Shown piece after piece: positions 1 through 8,678 of a stretch of DNA of 64,000 nt. The position numbers and the translations under genes were made by a program. Origin of the DNA: Pseudomonas putida S13.1.2. Its GTDB lineage: Bacteria; Pseudomonadota; Gammaproteobacteria; Pseudomonadales; Pseudomonadaceae. How positions within the stretch are numbered: the first letter of the stretch is position 1; each line of letters opens with the position of its first letter. The stretch covers positions 4,650,001 through 4,714,000 of the forward strand of contig NZ_CP010979.1 in NCBI RefSeq assembly GCF_000498395.2. Direction: 5' to 3'. The notes under the pieces were generated by a model. The model was given only the letters and a program-made list of their open reading frames with translations, made no database searches and was not told the DNA's origin.

Positions 1-516
1 AACATCAGCCCGGTGAGCGGCGACCCGCAGCTTAACCAGGACAACCCGATCGGCAAGATCCCGGCCCTGCGCCTGGACGACGGCACCGTGCTGCATGACA
101 GCCGGGTGATCTGCGAATACCTGGACCTGCAACACGTCGGCCTGCCACTGCTGCCCCGTGAAGGCTCGGCGCGCTGGCGGCGCATGACGCTGGTGTCGCA
201 GGCCGATGCGATCATGGATGCGGCGGTGTCGTCGCGCTATGAAAGCTTCCTGCGGCCAGAAGACAAACGCTGGGACGGCTGGTTGCAGGCGCAGGGCGAC
301 AAGATCCGCCGTAGCCTGGCCAACCTGGAGCAGGAGCACCTGCCCGAGCTGGTGTCCGGGTTCGACCTGGCGGCGATTGGCGTGGCCTGTGCGCTGGGGT
401 ATCTGGATTTGCGTCAGCCGGAGTTTGGTTGGCGTGAACGCCAGCCAGGCCTGGCTGCCTGGTATGCCGAAGTGGCCAAGCGGCCGTCGATGGTCGCCAC
501 ATCTCCAGTTGCCTGA
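1..516 (+). CDS. Glutathione S-transferase family protein (5' partial)
   Basis: The reading frame is open from base 1, so the true start lies left of the window. The visible part begins near the end of the thioredoxin-like domain: PALRLDDG followed by DSRVICEYLD matches the glutathione gamma-Glu-binding end of GST N-domains (usually a Ser followed by R-x-I/V-x-x-YL). A helical C-terminal GST domain follows and ends with a short Val/Ala tail. GSTs conjugate or reduce electrophilic compounds with glutathione in the cytoplasm; the substrate cannot be read here. A GTG at position 13 gives an in-frame start but would delete the glutathione-binding half, so it is rejected. A REP pair follows the stop codon directly. 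Confidence 0.85.
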   Translation, partial: NISPVSGDPQLNQDNPIGKIPALRLDDGTVLHDSRVICEYLDLQHVGLPLLPREGSARWRRMTLVSQADAIMDAAVSSRYESFLRPEDKRWDGWLQAQGDKIRRSLANLEQEHLPELVSGFDLAAIGVACALGYLDLRQPEFGWRERQPGLAAWYAEVAKRPSMVATSPVA

Positions 517-520
517 CAAG

Positions 521-583
521 GCCTCTTCGCGGGCACGCCCGCTCCCACAGGTAGAGTGCTGTGGGAGCGGGCGTGCCCGCGAA
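521..583. repeat. REP pair (inverted), GCGGGC-core type
   Basis: Two REP units in inverted orientation (GCGGGCACGCCCGC core with CTCCCACAG end), between the GST gene and the end of creD, which converge here. It may act as a bidirectional transcript end. Confidence 0.85.
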
Positions 584-658
584 AGCTTCATCTAGGTAAT
601 GCAGGAAACAGCTGCCCAATCCTGAGGGCCAGCCACCGCCCGATTTCTCTGTCCTCCC

Positions 659-1987
659 TCATGCCGACCTCCCCACCCGCGCCCAGTCCAGCCGCCGGGT
701 CAGCACCATGAACACCCCCAGCAAGCCAAAGCACAGCAGCGAGCCCATCAGCAGCGCATAGTCCTCGGCACTCAACAGCCCGTAGAGCATCGCATACAGC
801 GCCGCCAGCCCCGCCGCAAACCCCACGCCTCGCCCCAGGCTGCGCAACACATGGCTGAGGTAGAAGCCGATCAGCAGCACACACGCCGAAGCCGACAGCC
901 CGTACGCCAGGCCAAAGCCTATGTGCTCGGACAACGACAACAGCAGCAGGTAGAAGAACGCCAGCGCCACGCCCACCAGGATGTACTGCACCGGGTGCAC
1001 ACTCAGGTTTTTCAACACTTCGAACAGGAAGAAGCCGGCAAAGGTCAGCGCGATGAACAGCAACGCGTACTTGATCGCCCGCTCACTCTTAAGGTACTGG
1101 TCCACCGGGTCGACAAAGCTCACGCCGAAGCTGCGCTCGCTGAAGTCTTCGCACTGGCCGGCGGTGGCGCACTGGCGCAGGGCATCTTCAAGGTTGGTGG
1201 CGAAGAACGACGTCTGCCAGTGGGCGCTGAAGCCTTGCGCATCGATGTCGCGGCGGTTGGGCAGGTAGTTGCCGACAAAGCTCGGGTGCGGCCAGTTGGC
1301 ACGCATGTCCACGCTGCTGGTGCGGCCCACCGGCACGATGTGCAACTGGCCGGTGCCTTGCAGAGCAAGGTCGAAGCCATAGCTGAATTCCCGTGCCTGC
1401 ATACCGTCCAGCCCCGGCAGGCTGGCATGCACGCCACCGCGCATCCAGTCGAGCTGGGTGCCGGCCTCGAACGGCACCTTGTGCTCGTCCATGCTCAGCT
1501 CCAGGCCATTCTCGATGCCGCGGATATCGCTGATGCCCACCACCAGGAAGGGTTTGTCGAAGCGATAGTCGTCGAAGTCCTTGTCGATGCCCCAACGCTC
1601 CGGGAGCTTGAAGCGGCCGCTGATACGTCCCTTGGCGTGGAACAGCCGGGCCTGGTAGATGCCGCGGGCACGCAGCTCTGTGTCCACGCCCAGGTCGGCG
1701 GCGAAGGTTTCCGGCAGGAAGTACAGGTGGCCGGCCACGGTGCTGGTTTCCTGGGTGCGCTCGCCGTCCTTTTCGATCCAGCGGCGCTGGTACTTGCGGT
1801 ACGGCACCACCAGCAGCGGGCCGCTGAGCTGCTGGTCGAAGCTGGCACTTTGGGCGATGTCGCGCAACACGTTGTCGCGCAGGGCCTGGCGCTCATCGAT
1901 CAGGCCGTTGATCAGCAGCAGCGGGATGAGCAGCAGCAATATGAGCACGGCGATCATGCCGAGTTTGTAACCGAGGGTCTTGGTCAT
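659..1987 (-). CDS. creD: Inner-membrane protein CreD
   Basis: CreD-family inner-membrane protein of 442 residues. In enterics and Aeromonas/Pseudomonas it is an output gene of the CreBC two-component system, linked to envelope stress and beta-lactam or colicin tolerance; its biochemical role is unknown. An N-terminal membrane segment (LGMIAVLILLLLIPLLLING, residues about 7-26) is followed by a large periplasmic domain and then several tightly packed C-terminal membrane helices (from about residue 305). I chose the ATG at 1987 because AAAGGAGG lies 6 bases upstream and the family starts with a similar MTKT-like end; upstream in-frame codons would add an implausible leader. It lies downstream of creC, separated by a REP pair. 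Confidence 0.9.
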   Translation of the reverse strand: MTKTLGYKLGMIAVLILLLLIPLLLINGLIDERQALRDNVLRDIAQSASFDQQLSGPLLVVPYRKYQRRWIEKDGERTQETSTVAGHLYFLPETFAADLGVDTELRARGIYQARLFHAKGRISGRFKLPERWGIDKDFDDYRFDKPFLVVGISDIRGIENGLELSMDEHKVPFEAGTQLDWMRGGVHASLPGLDGMQAREFSYGFDLALQGTGQLHIVPVGRTSSVDMRANWPHPSFVGNYLPNRRDIDAQGFSAHWQTSFFATNLEDALRQCATAGQCEDFSERSFGVSFVDPVDQYLKSERAIKYALLFIALTFAGFFLFEVLKNLSVHPVQYILVGVALAFFYLLLLSLSEHIGFGLAYGLSASACVLLIGFYLSHVLRSLGRGVGFAAGLAALYAMLYGLLSAEDYALLMGSLLCFGLLGVFMVLTRRLDWARVGRSA

Positions 1988-2080
1988 GGGGCCTCCTTTG
2001 GCAGTGGGCGCAAGTGTCTGCGCCTTGCGTGGAGGCTTTGGGGAGCTTGTGTGGAGATCGTGTGTACTTTCAAGGACCAA

Positions 2081-2164
2081 ATCGCCGGCAAGCCAGCTCC
2101 CACAGGTCCAGCACAAGGCCCGAAACCTGCGCAGTACCTGTGGGAGCTGGCTTGCCGGCGATGG
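2081..2164. repeat. REP pair, GCCGGCAAGCCAGC-core type
   Basis: Inverted pair of the second REP variant (ATCGCCGGCAAGCCAGCTCC) between creC and creD, followed at 2163-2180 by the small hairpin GGGCTGCAAAGCAGCCCC. It sits inside what is otherwise a cre operon, so it may lower creD expression or stabilise the upstream mRNA (inference). Confidence 0.85.
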
Positions 2165-2187
2165 GCTGCAAAGCAGCCCCGGCTATT

Positions 2188-3624
2188 TCAGCTGATACGC
2201 CGCACCGGCAGCCACAAGCGCACCCGCACCCCGCCATCGACGTTATCCACCGCCAACGCCCCGCCATGCAGTTGCATCACCTCGGCCACAAAATTCAGCC
2301 CCAGCCCGGTGCTCTTGCGCCCGCTCCCCGGCCGCGGCAGCGAGTAGAACCGCTCGCTGACCCGCCCGATGGCATACGCCGGTATCGCCTGCCCCTGGTT
2401 GAACAGGCTCAATGCTACCCGCTCGCCAGCGCGCTCCAGGTCAAACAGCAGGGCGCCACCGGCGGGGGTGAAATCCAGTGCGTTATCCAGCAGGTTGGCC
2501 AGCGCCTGGCGCATCAGGAACGGATCACACAGCAAACGCAAACCCGCCGGCACCCGCTGACGCACGTGCAAACCGGCGCCTTCGATCCGCGCCCCATGGG
2601 CCAACAGCAACTCGTCCACCAGCGCCGCCAGCGCCACCTGCTGTTCATCCTCCAGGGCCTGCATCTGCTCGACCCTGGCCAGGTTGAGCAGGCGCTCGAC
2701 CATCTGCTGCAAGCGCTCGCTCTCGCGCTCGATATTGCCAGCAAAGCGCGCGCGCTGGTCGGCGGGCATGCCCTCGTCCTGCAGCAGCTCGCAAGCCCCA
2801 CGGATGGCCGCCAGCGGGCTTTTCAGCTCGTGAGTCAAGGTATGCACATAGCGCTCGACATAAGCCTTGCCCTCCAGCTGGGTGCGCATGCGTTCCACCG
2901 CCTGGGCCAGGTGCGCCAGCTCGCCACCCTTGTAGTGCGGCAACGCAGCCCGCTCACCCTCGCTGACCGCCTGGGCATAACGCGCCAGCCGGCGCAGCGA
3001 GCGCGCCAGCCACCACGACAGCGCCGCGCCAATCAGCAAGCCGAGGCCGATCAGCCCCAGGCCCAGCGTGAGCAGGCGCCGCTCGGAACGGTCGATGTAC
3101 GGCTGCAGCGAGCTGTTGGGTTTGGCCACGGTGACCACGCCGATGACCTTGCCGTCGTCGATGATCGGTGCGCCAACGTGCATCACCGAGGTGCTTTCAT
3201 CATTGGGGTCGCTGCGGGTGGAGCGGGCGCCGTACTGGCCGCGCAGGGTCAGCAGCACGTCATTCCACTGCGAGTAATCCTTGCCCAGCGCCTCACCGCT
3301 GGAGTCCAGCAACACGATGCCCTTGGCGTCAGTGACATAGATGCGGTGGCTGACCTGGTTCTTGGCCAAGCCCCAGATCTGCGCGCCCGGGCTGCGCGAG
3401 CCGTAGGCCTTGAGTACTTGCGGCAGGCGGCTCTGGTTCAAGGTGCCGGCCTTGACGTCATCGCGCAAGATCTCGGCCAGCAGGTTGGCGGTGTCGACCA
3501 GTGTTTCTTCGGAAGACTGGCGCACCACCGGGCGGATCTGTTCACGCACCGTGTTGAGCAGAAAGTAGCCCGCCAGGCCGACGAACAGGAAGTACACAAG
3601 GAAGATCCGGATGCCCAGGCGCAT
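2188..3624 (-). CDS. creC: Sensor histidine kinase CreC
   Basis: Membrane sensor kinase of the CreBC system, 478 residues, close to the family length. Visible parts in order: N-terminal membrane helix (8-24), periplasmic sensor region with a Cache-like stretch (about 30-180), second membrane helix (about 184-206), HAMP-like linker, dimerisation/phosphoacceptor box THELKSPL with His265, N-box LLDNALDF and G-box STGLGLNFV. It autophosphorylates and transfers the phosphate to CreB. The start codon overlaps the creB stop as TGATG, so the two are translationally coupled. Confidence 0.94.
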   Translation of the reverse strand: MRLGIRIFLVYFLFVGLAGYFLLNTVREQIRPVVRQSSEETLVDTANLLAEILRDDVKAGTLNQSRLPQVLKAYGSRSPGAQIWGLAKNQVSHRIYVTDAKGIVLLDSSGEALGKDYSQWNDVLLTLRGQYGARSTRSDPNDESTSVMHVGAPIIDDGKVIGVVTVAKPNSSLQPYIDRSERRLLTLGLGLIGLGLLIGAALSWWLARSLRRLARYAQAVSEGERAALPHYKGGELAHLAQAVERMRTQLEGKAYVERYVHTLTHELKSPLAAIRGACELLQDEGMPADQRARFAGNIERESERLQQMVERLLNLARVEQMQALEDEQQVALAALVDELLLAHGARIEGAGLHVRQRVPAGLRLLCDPFLMRQALANLLDNALDFTPAGGALLFDLERAGERVALSLFNQGQAIPAYAIGRVSERFYSLPRPGSGRKSTGLGLNFVAEVMQLHGGALAVDNVDGGVRVRLWLPVRRIS

Positions 3625-4304
3625 CAGGCATGGTCCGGGCTGTAGCTGTAGCCGAGGCCGCGGTGGGTCTGGATCGGCTCGGCGTCACCCGCGACCTGGC
3701 GCAGCTTGGCGCGCAGGCTTTTGATGTGGCTGTCGATGGTGCGCTCGTACCCTGCATCGGAGGCCACCCCCAGGGCATCAAGCAGCTGTTCTCGGCTGAA
3801 CACCCGCTGCGGCTGCTCCAGCAGCGATTGCAGCAGGCGGAATTCATGGCGGGTGAGTGTGAGTGGCTGGCCGCGATAGGTGATCTGCATGCGCAGGGTG
3901 TCGAGCTGGAACAACGCCGCATCGGTAGCCGGGGCGGCCCTGGGGCCCATGCGCTTGAGGATCGCCCGCACCCGCGCCGCCACTTCACGCGGGCTGAAGG
4001 GTTTGACCACGTAGTCGTCGGCACCGATTTCCAGGCCTACCACCCGGTCGATTTCACCGTCACGGGCGCTGAGGAACATCACTGGCACCTCGGTGAAACG
4101 GCGCAATTGCCGGCAGGTTTCGAAGCCACTGATGTCGGGCAAGCCGATGTCGAGGATGATCAGGTCGGCCGGGCGCTGGCGCTGCTGGTCGAGGGCGGCG
4201 CTGCCCAGGGTCACCCATTCGGTGCTGTGGCCGTCGGCCTGCAGGGCGTAGATCAGGGTGTCGGCGATGGCGGCTTCGTCTTCGACGATGAGGATATGGG
4301 GCAT
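3624..4304 (-). CDS. creB: Response regulator CreB (OmpR family)
   Basis: 226-residue OmpR/PhoB-type response regulator. The receiver domain has the acidic pair after IVEDE, the phosphoacceptor Asp52 in LILDIGLPD (residues 49-57) and the switch Lys101 in VVKPFS. A C-terminal winged-helix DNA-binding domain follows (LLDALGVASDAG..RTIDSHIKSLR). It is the first gene of creB-creC-(REP)-creD; no creA lies directly upstream. Enteric CreB binds tandem TTCAC-type sites; I did not find an unambiguous one upstream of creD. Confidence 0.94.
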   Translation of the reverse strand: MPHILIVEDEAAIADTLIYALQADGHSTEWVTLGSAALDQQRQRPADLIILDIGLPDISGFETCRQLRRFTEVPVMFLSARDGEIDRVVGLEIGADDYVVKPFSPREVAARVRAILKRMGPRAAPATDAALFQLDTLRMQITYRGQPLTLTRHEFRLLQSLLEQPQRVFSREQLLDALGVASDAGYERTIDSHIKSLRAKLRQVAGDAEPIQTHRGLGYSYSPDHA

Positions 4305-4343
4305 GGATGCGCGGCCTGTGCAGATGTCGATGGCGACGCACTA

Positions 4344-4523
4344 TTGTGTAGGAGCGGCCTTGTGTCGCGAAAGGGCCGTAGAGCGGCCCCGGCTATATCT
4401 GCTTCAGCGCTGAGATCATGGGGCCGCTTTGCGGCCCATCGCAGGCAAGCCAGCGCCTACAAGTACTGCATAGCCCTCGAGAGCAGCGCTATCCTGTGGG
4501 AGCGGGCGTGCCCGCGAAGGGGC
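4344..4523. repeat. Cluster of three REP units of different types
   Basis: Upstream of creB, three REP units are packed into 180 bases: a GCGACACAAGGCCGC-type unit (4344-4373), a GCCGCTTTGCGGCCC hairpin with a GCAGGCAAGCCAGCGCCTAC unit (4421-4462) and a GCGGGCGTGCCCGC unit (4494-4520). Confidence 0.8.
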
Positions 4524-4541
4524 CGGTGCAGGCATCCCGAA

Positions 4542-5042
4542 TCAGCAATCAGGCTTGCCAGCGGTAAACTTCTTCGCCGGGTTGACCGCCGCCTTGAACT
4601 CGCGCAGCGCCTTGGAGCCCACCAGCAGCGGGTAGTTGAAGCTGCTGCGGTCCACCAGGTTCACTTCCACGGTGCGCTTCACATCACCCAGGCACAGCTC
4701 CAGGTCCACCACCGGGCGCTTGGAAATTTCCGGCGCATCGCCCTCTTCCTCCTCATCGGCACGGCCCTTGATCTTGCTGATGCGCGAGACCTTATGCTCG
4801 TACACCTTGCCGTCCGAGTCCTTGGTCGCCAGGCGGAAGCGTACCCACTCGTCGCCATCGCGGCTGAACAGTTCGATGTCCTTGGCCGACAGCGACGCGG
4901 TGAAGGCACCGGTGTCCATCTTGGCCTTCAGGGTTTCGCCCAGCTCGGGCAGGGCGATGTTCTCGTACCGGCCGTAGATCGTAGGTTCGGCGGCCATTAC
5001 TGGCAGCGCCAACAGTGACAACATGGCAAACAGAGATTTCAC
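4542..5042 (-). CDS. Retropepsin-like periplasmic protein (PF05618, 'ATP-dependent zinc protease' family)
   Basis: 166-residue protein of the family annotated as putative ATP-dependent zinc protease (PF05618), whose fold and DTG motif are those of retropepsin-like aspartic peptidases. The sequence shows MDTGAFTASLSA shortly after the signal peptide, and no zinc or ATP motif, so the zinc/ATP name should not be trusted. An N-terminal signal peptide (KSLFAMLSLLALPVMAA) predicts export. I chose the GTG at 5042 because AAGGAAG lies 7 bases upstream and this start gives a clean signal peptide; longer upstream starts do not. Related pseudomonad proteins have been proposed to act in envelope or glutamate-linked pathways; the role here is unknown. 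Confidence 0.8.
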   Translation of the reverse strand: MKSLFAMLSLLALPVMAAEPTIYGRYENIALPELGETLKAKMDTGAFTASLSAKDIELFSRDGDEWVRFRLATKDSDGKVYEHKVSRISKIKGRADEEEEGDAPEISKRPVVDLELCLGDVKRTVEVNLVDRSSFNYPLLVGSKALREFKAAVNPAKKFTAGKPDC

Positions 5043-5224
5043 AAGCAGGCTTCCTTGAGAAGGGTCAGTGCTTAGACTGCACTGGCAGGATAGGTTCGCT
5101 GTCACAAGCCTAATCAACATAATGTGAAACATTTGTTGCCGCCGCAGGGCATTGGACATTTGGCGTAGGCCACTGCCCTGCTTATCATTGCCAGCCGTTT
5201 ATTTCCCACAACAAGAGTCTCTTT

Positions 5225-6112
5225 ATGCGTCGCCTGCTGACCGGCATTCTTACTACCACTCTGCTGCTGCTCAATACTGTGGTGTTGATCTGCCCGCTGC
5301 TGGTCTTTGCCCTGCTCAAGCTGGTGTTGCCCGGCCGTGGCCGCGACTATGCCTCGTGGGCAGTGATGTGGGTGGCCGAAACCTGGTCGGAAATCGACAA
5401 GGCCATCTTCGCCCTGTGCATTCCTACAAAGTGGGACATCCGCGGTGTGGAGAACCTGCGCAAGGACACGTCCTACCTGGCCGTGAGCAACCACCAGACC
5501 TGGGTCGACATCCCCGCGTTGATCGAAAGCCTCAACCGCCGCACGCCGTTCTTCAAGTTCTTCCTGAAAAAGGAACTGATCTGGGTGCCGCTGCTGGGCC
5601 TGGCCTGGTGGGGGCTGGATTACCCGTTCATGAAGCGCTACAGCAAGGCGTTTCTGGAAAAGCACCCCGAGCTCAAGGGCAAGGACCTGGAGATCACCAA
5701 GGCAGCCTGCGAGCTGTTCAAGCGCCAGCCGGTGACCGTGGTGAACTACCTGGAAGGCACCCGGTTTACCGAAGCCAAACGCCAGGAACAGCAGTCGCCG
5801 TATCGCTACCTCCTTAAGCCCAAGGCGGGCGGCGTGGCGTTCGTGCTGGCGGCGCTCGGCGAGCAGCTGGACGCACTGCTGGACGTGACCATCGTGTACC
5901 CCGGCAACCAGGCACCGGGGTTCTGGGCGTTGCTCAATGGCAGCATTAGCCGGGTGATTATCGACATTCAAGTGCGAGAGCTGGACCCGGCATTGTGGGC
6001 AGGGGATTACGAGAATGATCCCGAGTTCCGGCAGACCGTACAGGCCTGGGTGAACCAGCTGTGGGTCGAAAAGGACCAGCGGATCGAGCAGCTTAAGGCC
6101 GAAATGGGCTGA
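5225..6112 (+). CDS. YihG/PlsC-type 1-acylglycerol-3-phosphate acyltransferase
   Basis: 295-residue membrane acyltransferase of the PlsC/LPLAT superfamily, closest in layout to enteric YihG, which transfers acyl chains to lysophosphatidic acid. An N-terminal hydrophobic anchor spans about residues 4-38. The catalytic H-x4-D motif appears as NHQTWVD (residues about 92-98) and a second block EGTRFTE (about 179-185) supplies the glycerophosphate-binding E-G-T-R. It is a monocistronic gene with AAGAG upstream of the ATG and a REP pair after the stop. Confidence 0.88.
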   Translation: MRRLLTGILTTTLLLLNTVVLICPLLVFALLKLVLPGRGRDYASWAVMWVAETWSEIDKAIFALCIPTKWDIRGVENLRKDTSYLAVSNHQTWVDIPALIESLNRRTPFFKFFLKKELIWVPLLGLAWWGLDYPFMKRYSKAFLEKHPELKGKDLEITKAACELFKRQPVTVVNYLEGTRFTEAKRQEQQSPYRYLLKPKAGGVAFVLAALGEQLDALLDVTIVYPGNQAPGFWALLNGSISRVIIDIQVRELDPALWAGDYENDPEFRQTVQAWVNQLWVEKDQRIEQLKAEMG

Positions 6113-6132
6113 TATGTTTATCGTCTGACCTG

Positions 6133-6225
6133 GCCTCTTCGCGGGTAAACCCGCTCCCACAGGGAGGGCGCGGCACTCAAAGGCAGTGCAGTACCTGTGG
6201 GAGCGGGTTTACCCGCGAAGAGGCC
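6133..6225. repeat. REP pair, GCGGGTAAACCCGC type
   Basis: Inverted REP pair between the acyltransferase gene and the permease gene. Confidence 0.85.
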
Positions 6226-6316
6226 AGAACAGGCAAAGCACAATCCCCATTAAAACCCAGGCTAATAATCAACATTAGGATTACTTCTTTGTCACACCCC
6301 ACCTAAGTGGATAAAA

Positions 6317-6356
6317 ATCGATCAAAGCACAATTACAAAAAGCCTGGATCGATCAA
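6317..6356 (+). promoter_or_regulatory. Direct repeat ATCGATCAA upstream of the permease
   Basis: ATCGATCAA occurs at 6317-6325 and 6348-6356, 31 bases apart (about three helical turns), in an AT-rich leader just before the permease start codon at 6356. It could be an operator for a local regulator; no regulator gene is adjacent. Confidence 0.3.
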
Positions 6357-7705
6357 TGGCCAATCAACCTAGCTCCGCCCCGCCCCAGCTCCGCCGTGTC
6401 CTCGGCCTGCCCGCCCTGGTGTTCTTCGGCCTGGTCTACATGGTCCCACTGACCATCTTCACCACTTACGGCATCGTCACCGAACTCACCGGTGGCCGCA
6501 CCGCCGGCGCCTACCTGGTCACCCTGGTGGCCATGCTGTTCACCGCAGCGTCCTACAGCTTCATGGTCAAACGCTTCCCGGTGGCGGGGTCGGCGTATTC
6601 CTACACCAACATGGCCTTCGGCCCCAACATCGGCTTTCTCGCCGGCTGGTCGCTGCTGCTCGACTACCTGTTCCTGCCGATGATCAACTACCTGCTGATC
6701 GGCCTGTTCCTCAACATCGCCTTCCCGGCAGTGCCCGCCTGGGCCTTCGTGCTCGCCTGCATCGCCCTGGTGACAGTGCTGAACGTGGTCGGCATCAACT
6801 CGGTGGCCAAGACCAGCAACCTGATCGTCGGCGCGCAGATCGTGTTTATCGGCGTGTTTGTCGCGCTGTCGTGCCAAACGCTGGCCGGCCAGCCGCTCGA
6901 CCTGCTCTCGCCGCTGCTGGGTGACGGCAACAAACCAGGCTTCGGTCACTTGATGGCTGGCGCAGCGGTGCTGTGCCTGTCGTTCCTCGGCTTCGACGCC
7001 GTATCGACCCTGGCCGAAGAATGCCGCGACGCACGCCGCGACGTGCCACGGGCGATTATCCTCACCACCCTGTTTGCCGGCTTGCTGTTCACCCTGCTGG
7101 CCTACGTCAGCCAACTGGTGCTGCCGGGCAGCAGCTTCGCCAATGCCGATGCAGCGGCCAACGAAGTGATGTTCAAGGCGGGCGGGCAGTTTCTTACCAA
7201 CTTCTTCACCGCCGCTTATGTTGCGGGCAGCCTGGGTTCGGCGCTGGCCTCGCAGGCGGCGGTGTCGCGCATCCTGTTCACCATGGGCCGCGACAACGTG
7301 CTGCCACGGCGTAGCTTCGGCTACCTGTCGCCGCGCTTTGGTACGCCAGTGTTCGCTATCTTGCTGGTGTCAGCCTTCTCGCTGCTGGCGCTGGTGATCG
7401 ACCTGGCTACCCTCGCCTCGCTGATCAGCTTCGGCGCGCTGGTGGCGTTCTCGGCGGTGAACCTGGCAGTGGTCAAGACGCACCTAATGGATGACGCTAG
7501 CCAGCGTAATGCCAGGGGGCTGGTGAGCTATGGCGTGGTGCCGCTGGTGGGGTTGGGGCTGACACTGTGGCTGTGGACCAGCCTGTCGGCGCTGACGCTG
7601 GTGATTGGCCTGTGCTGGTTTGCCTTGGGCCTGGCCTACTTGGCGGTACTGACCGCCGGCTTCCGCCGCCCAGTGCGCCTGGTGGACTTCACAGAAGCCG
7701 CCTGA
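6356..7705 (+). CDS. APC-family amino acid/polyamine permease, PuuP-like
   Basis: 449-residue cytoplasmic-membrane permease of the APC superfamily with about 12 hydrophobic helices. Several stretches resemble the putrescine importer PuuP: the first helix (LVYMVPLTIFTTYGIV), PVAGSAYSYTNMAFGPNIGF, GWSLLLDYLFLPMIN, and the later CLSFLGFDAVSTLAEE. Uptake of putrescine or a related amine is therefore likely but not proven. It stands alone, preceded by an AT-rich leader of about 120 bases and followed by REP units. The ribosome-binding site is weak (GGAT at -9). Confidence 0.82.
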   Translation: MANQPSSAPPQLRRVLGLPALVFFGLVYMVPLTIFTTYGIVTELTGGRTAGAYLVTLVAMLFTAASYSFMVKRFPVAGSAYSYTNMAFGPNIGFLAGWSLLLDYLFLPMINYLLIGLFLNIAFPAVPAWAFVLACIALVTVLNVVGINSVAKTSNLIVGAQIVFIGVFVALSCQTLAGQPLDLLSPLLGDGNKPGFGHLMAGAAVLCLSFLGFDAVSTLAEECRDARRDVPRAIILTTLFAGLLFTLLAYVSQLVLPGSSFANADAAANEVMFKAGGQFLTNFFTAAYVAGSLGSALASQAAVSRILFTMGRDNVLPRRSFGYLSPRFGTPVFAILLVSAFSLLALVIDLATLASLISFGALVAFSAVNLAVVKTHLMDDASQRNARGLVSYGVVPLVGLGLTLWLWTSLSALTLVIGLCWFALGLAYLAVLTAGFRRPVRLVDFTEAA

Positions 7706-7729
7706 CCCAATATCCCGAGGCCTGCGCGG

Positions 7730-7856
7730 TCCCTTGCAGGGGCGGCCATGTGTCGCGAAAGGGCCGCGCAGCGGCCCCGGCAACCTTCGACGCGAAGCTG
7801 AAAAACCGGGGCCGCTGCGCGCCCCTTTCGCGACACAAGGCCGCTTCTACAGGTAC
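7730..7856. repeat. REP pair, GCGACACAAGGCCGC type
   Basis: Two inverted units of the third REP variant (CGGCCATGTGTCGCGAAAGGG ends) enclosing a spacer with GGCCGCGCAGCGGCC and GGGGCCGCTGCGCGCCCC hairpins, between the permease and the convergent DUF2780 gene. Confidence 0.8.
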
Positions 7857-7903
7857 ACCGCAAGTCTTCAGAGACTGGGATGCCAGCGCTGCCCTACAGG
7901 CCC

Positions 7904-8479
7904 TCAGACTGAAGGTTGGGCCAACGGCGCCGGCGTCGTCCACAAGCTCCCTAGGTTTTGCAACAGCGAACCAGCGATACCCTGCTGCCCCAGGTACTGC
8001 AGAATCAACGGCGCAAACTGCCCGATCATCCCGGTGTCCATCCCCAGCGCCTTGAACGCGCTGTCCAGGTCGCTGCGGTTTTCCACGTTGTTGCCCAGCG
8101 CATTGCTCAAGGCCGACTGATTTTCGCTGTTCTTGCCCAACAAATCGCCCAAGCCGCTCAAGCCACCCAGCGCATTGGCACCGGCCAGCAGGTCAAGCCC
8201 CGGCACTGCCTTGGTCAGCTGGCCGTAGTCATCGCTGCTCAGGTTGTTGCGTGCCAGCCCCAACATCGCCCCAGCCCCGCCCACGGCCTGCTCGGGGGTG
8301 ATCTTCAATTCGCTGCCCAGGGTGTTCAGCAGATTGGCCTGTGCCTCGGGTGCCTGTACTTGGCCCTGCTGTTTCTGAGTTTGCATGGCGGACACAGCGT
8401 TGGCGGCGTCGCTGAGGTTGAAGGCGAACACCGGGCTTGCGGCCAGGCTCATCAGGGTTGCCAGGGTGAATGCTTTCAT
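7904..8479 (-). CDS. DUF2780 exported protein, VcgC/VcgE-like
   Basis: 191-residue exported protein with a signal peptide (MKAFTLATLMSLAASPVFAF, cleavage after about residue 19). It contains the small helical Gly/Ala/Leu-rich domain seen in DUF2780 (PF11075): ELKITPEQAVGGAGAMLGLA, then LSSDDYGQLTKAVPGLD and GMDTGMIGQFAPLILQYL. No catalytic residues are apparent and no function is known. It is a single gene. Confidence 0.82.
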   Translation of the reverse strand: MKAFTLATLMSLAASPVFAFNLSDAANAVSAMQTQKQQGQVQAPEAQANLLNTLGSELKITPEQAVGGAGAMLGLARNNLSSDDYGQLTKAVPGLDLLAGANALGGLSGLGDLLGKNSENQSALSNALGNNVENRSDLDSAFKALGMDTGMIGQFAPLILQYLGQQGIAGSLLQNLGSLWTTPAPLAQPSV

Positions 8480-8678
8480 CGGTAGGGACCTCGTGGGCCG
8501 GGATGGCCGGGGAAACGAGGTTTTGACTATGGTTTTGGGAGATTGTTCCTAGCAGCAATCGGAACGTTTTGGTGCAACAGGACGGGATTGTCAACCTGAC
8601 ACTTCTATCAGTAGCCGCATATATTGAACTGTTAGATAATTACTGCCAGTCGCCCCCAGCCGCTATAGGTAAAATACG

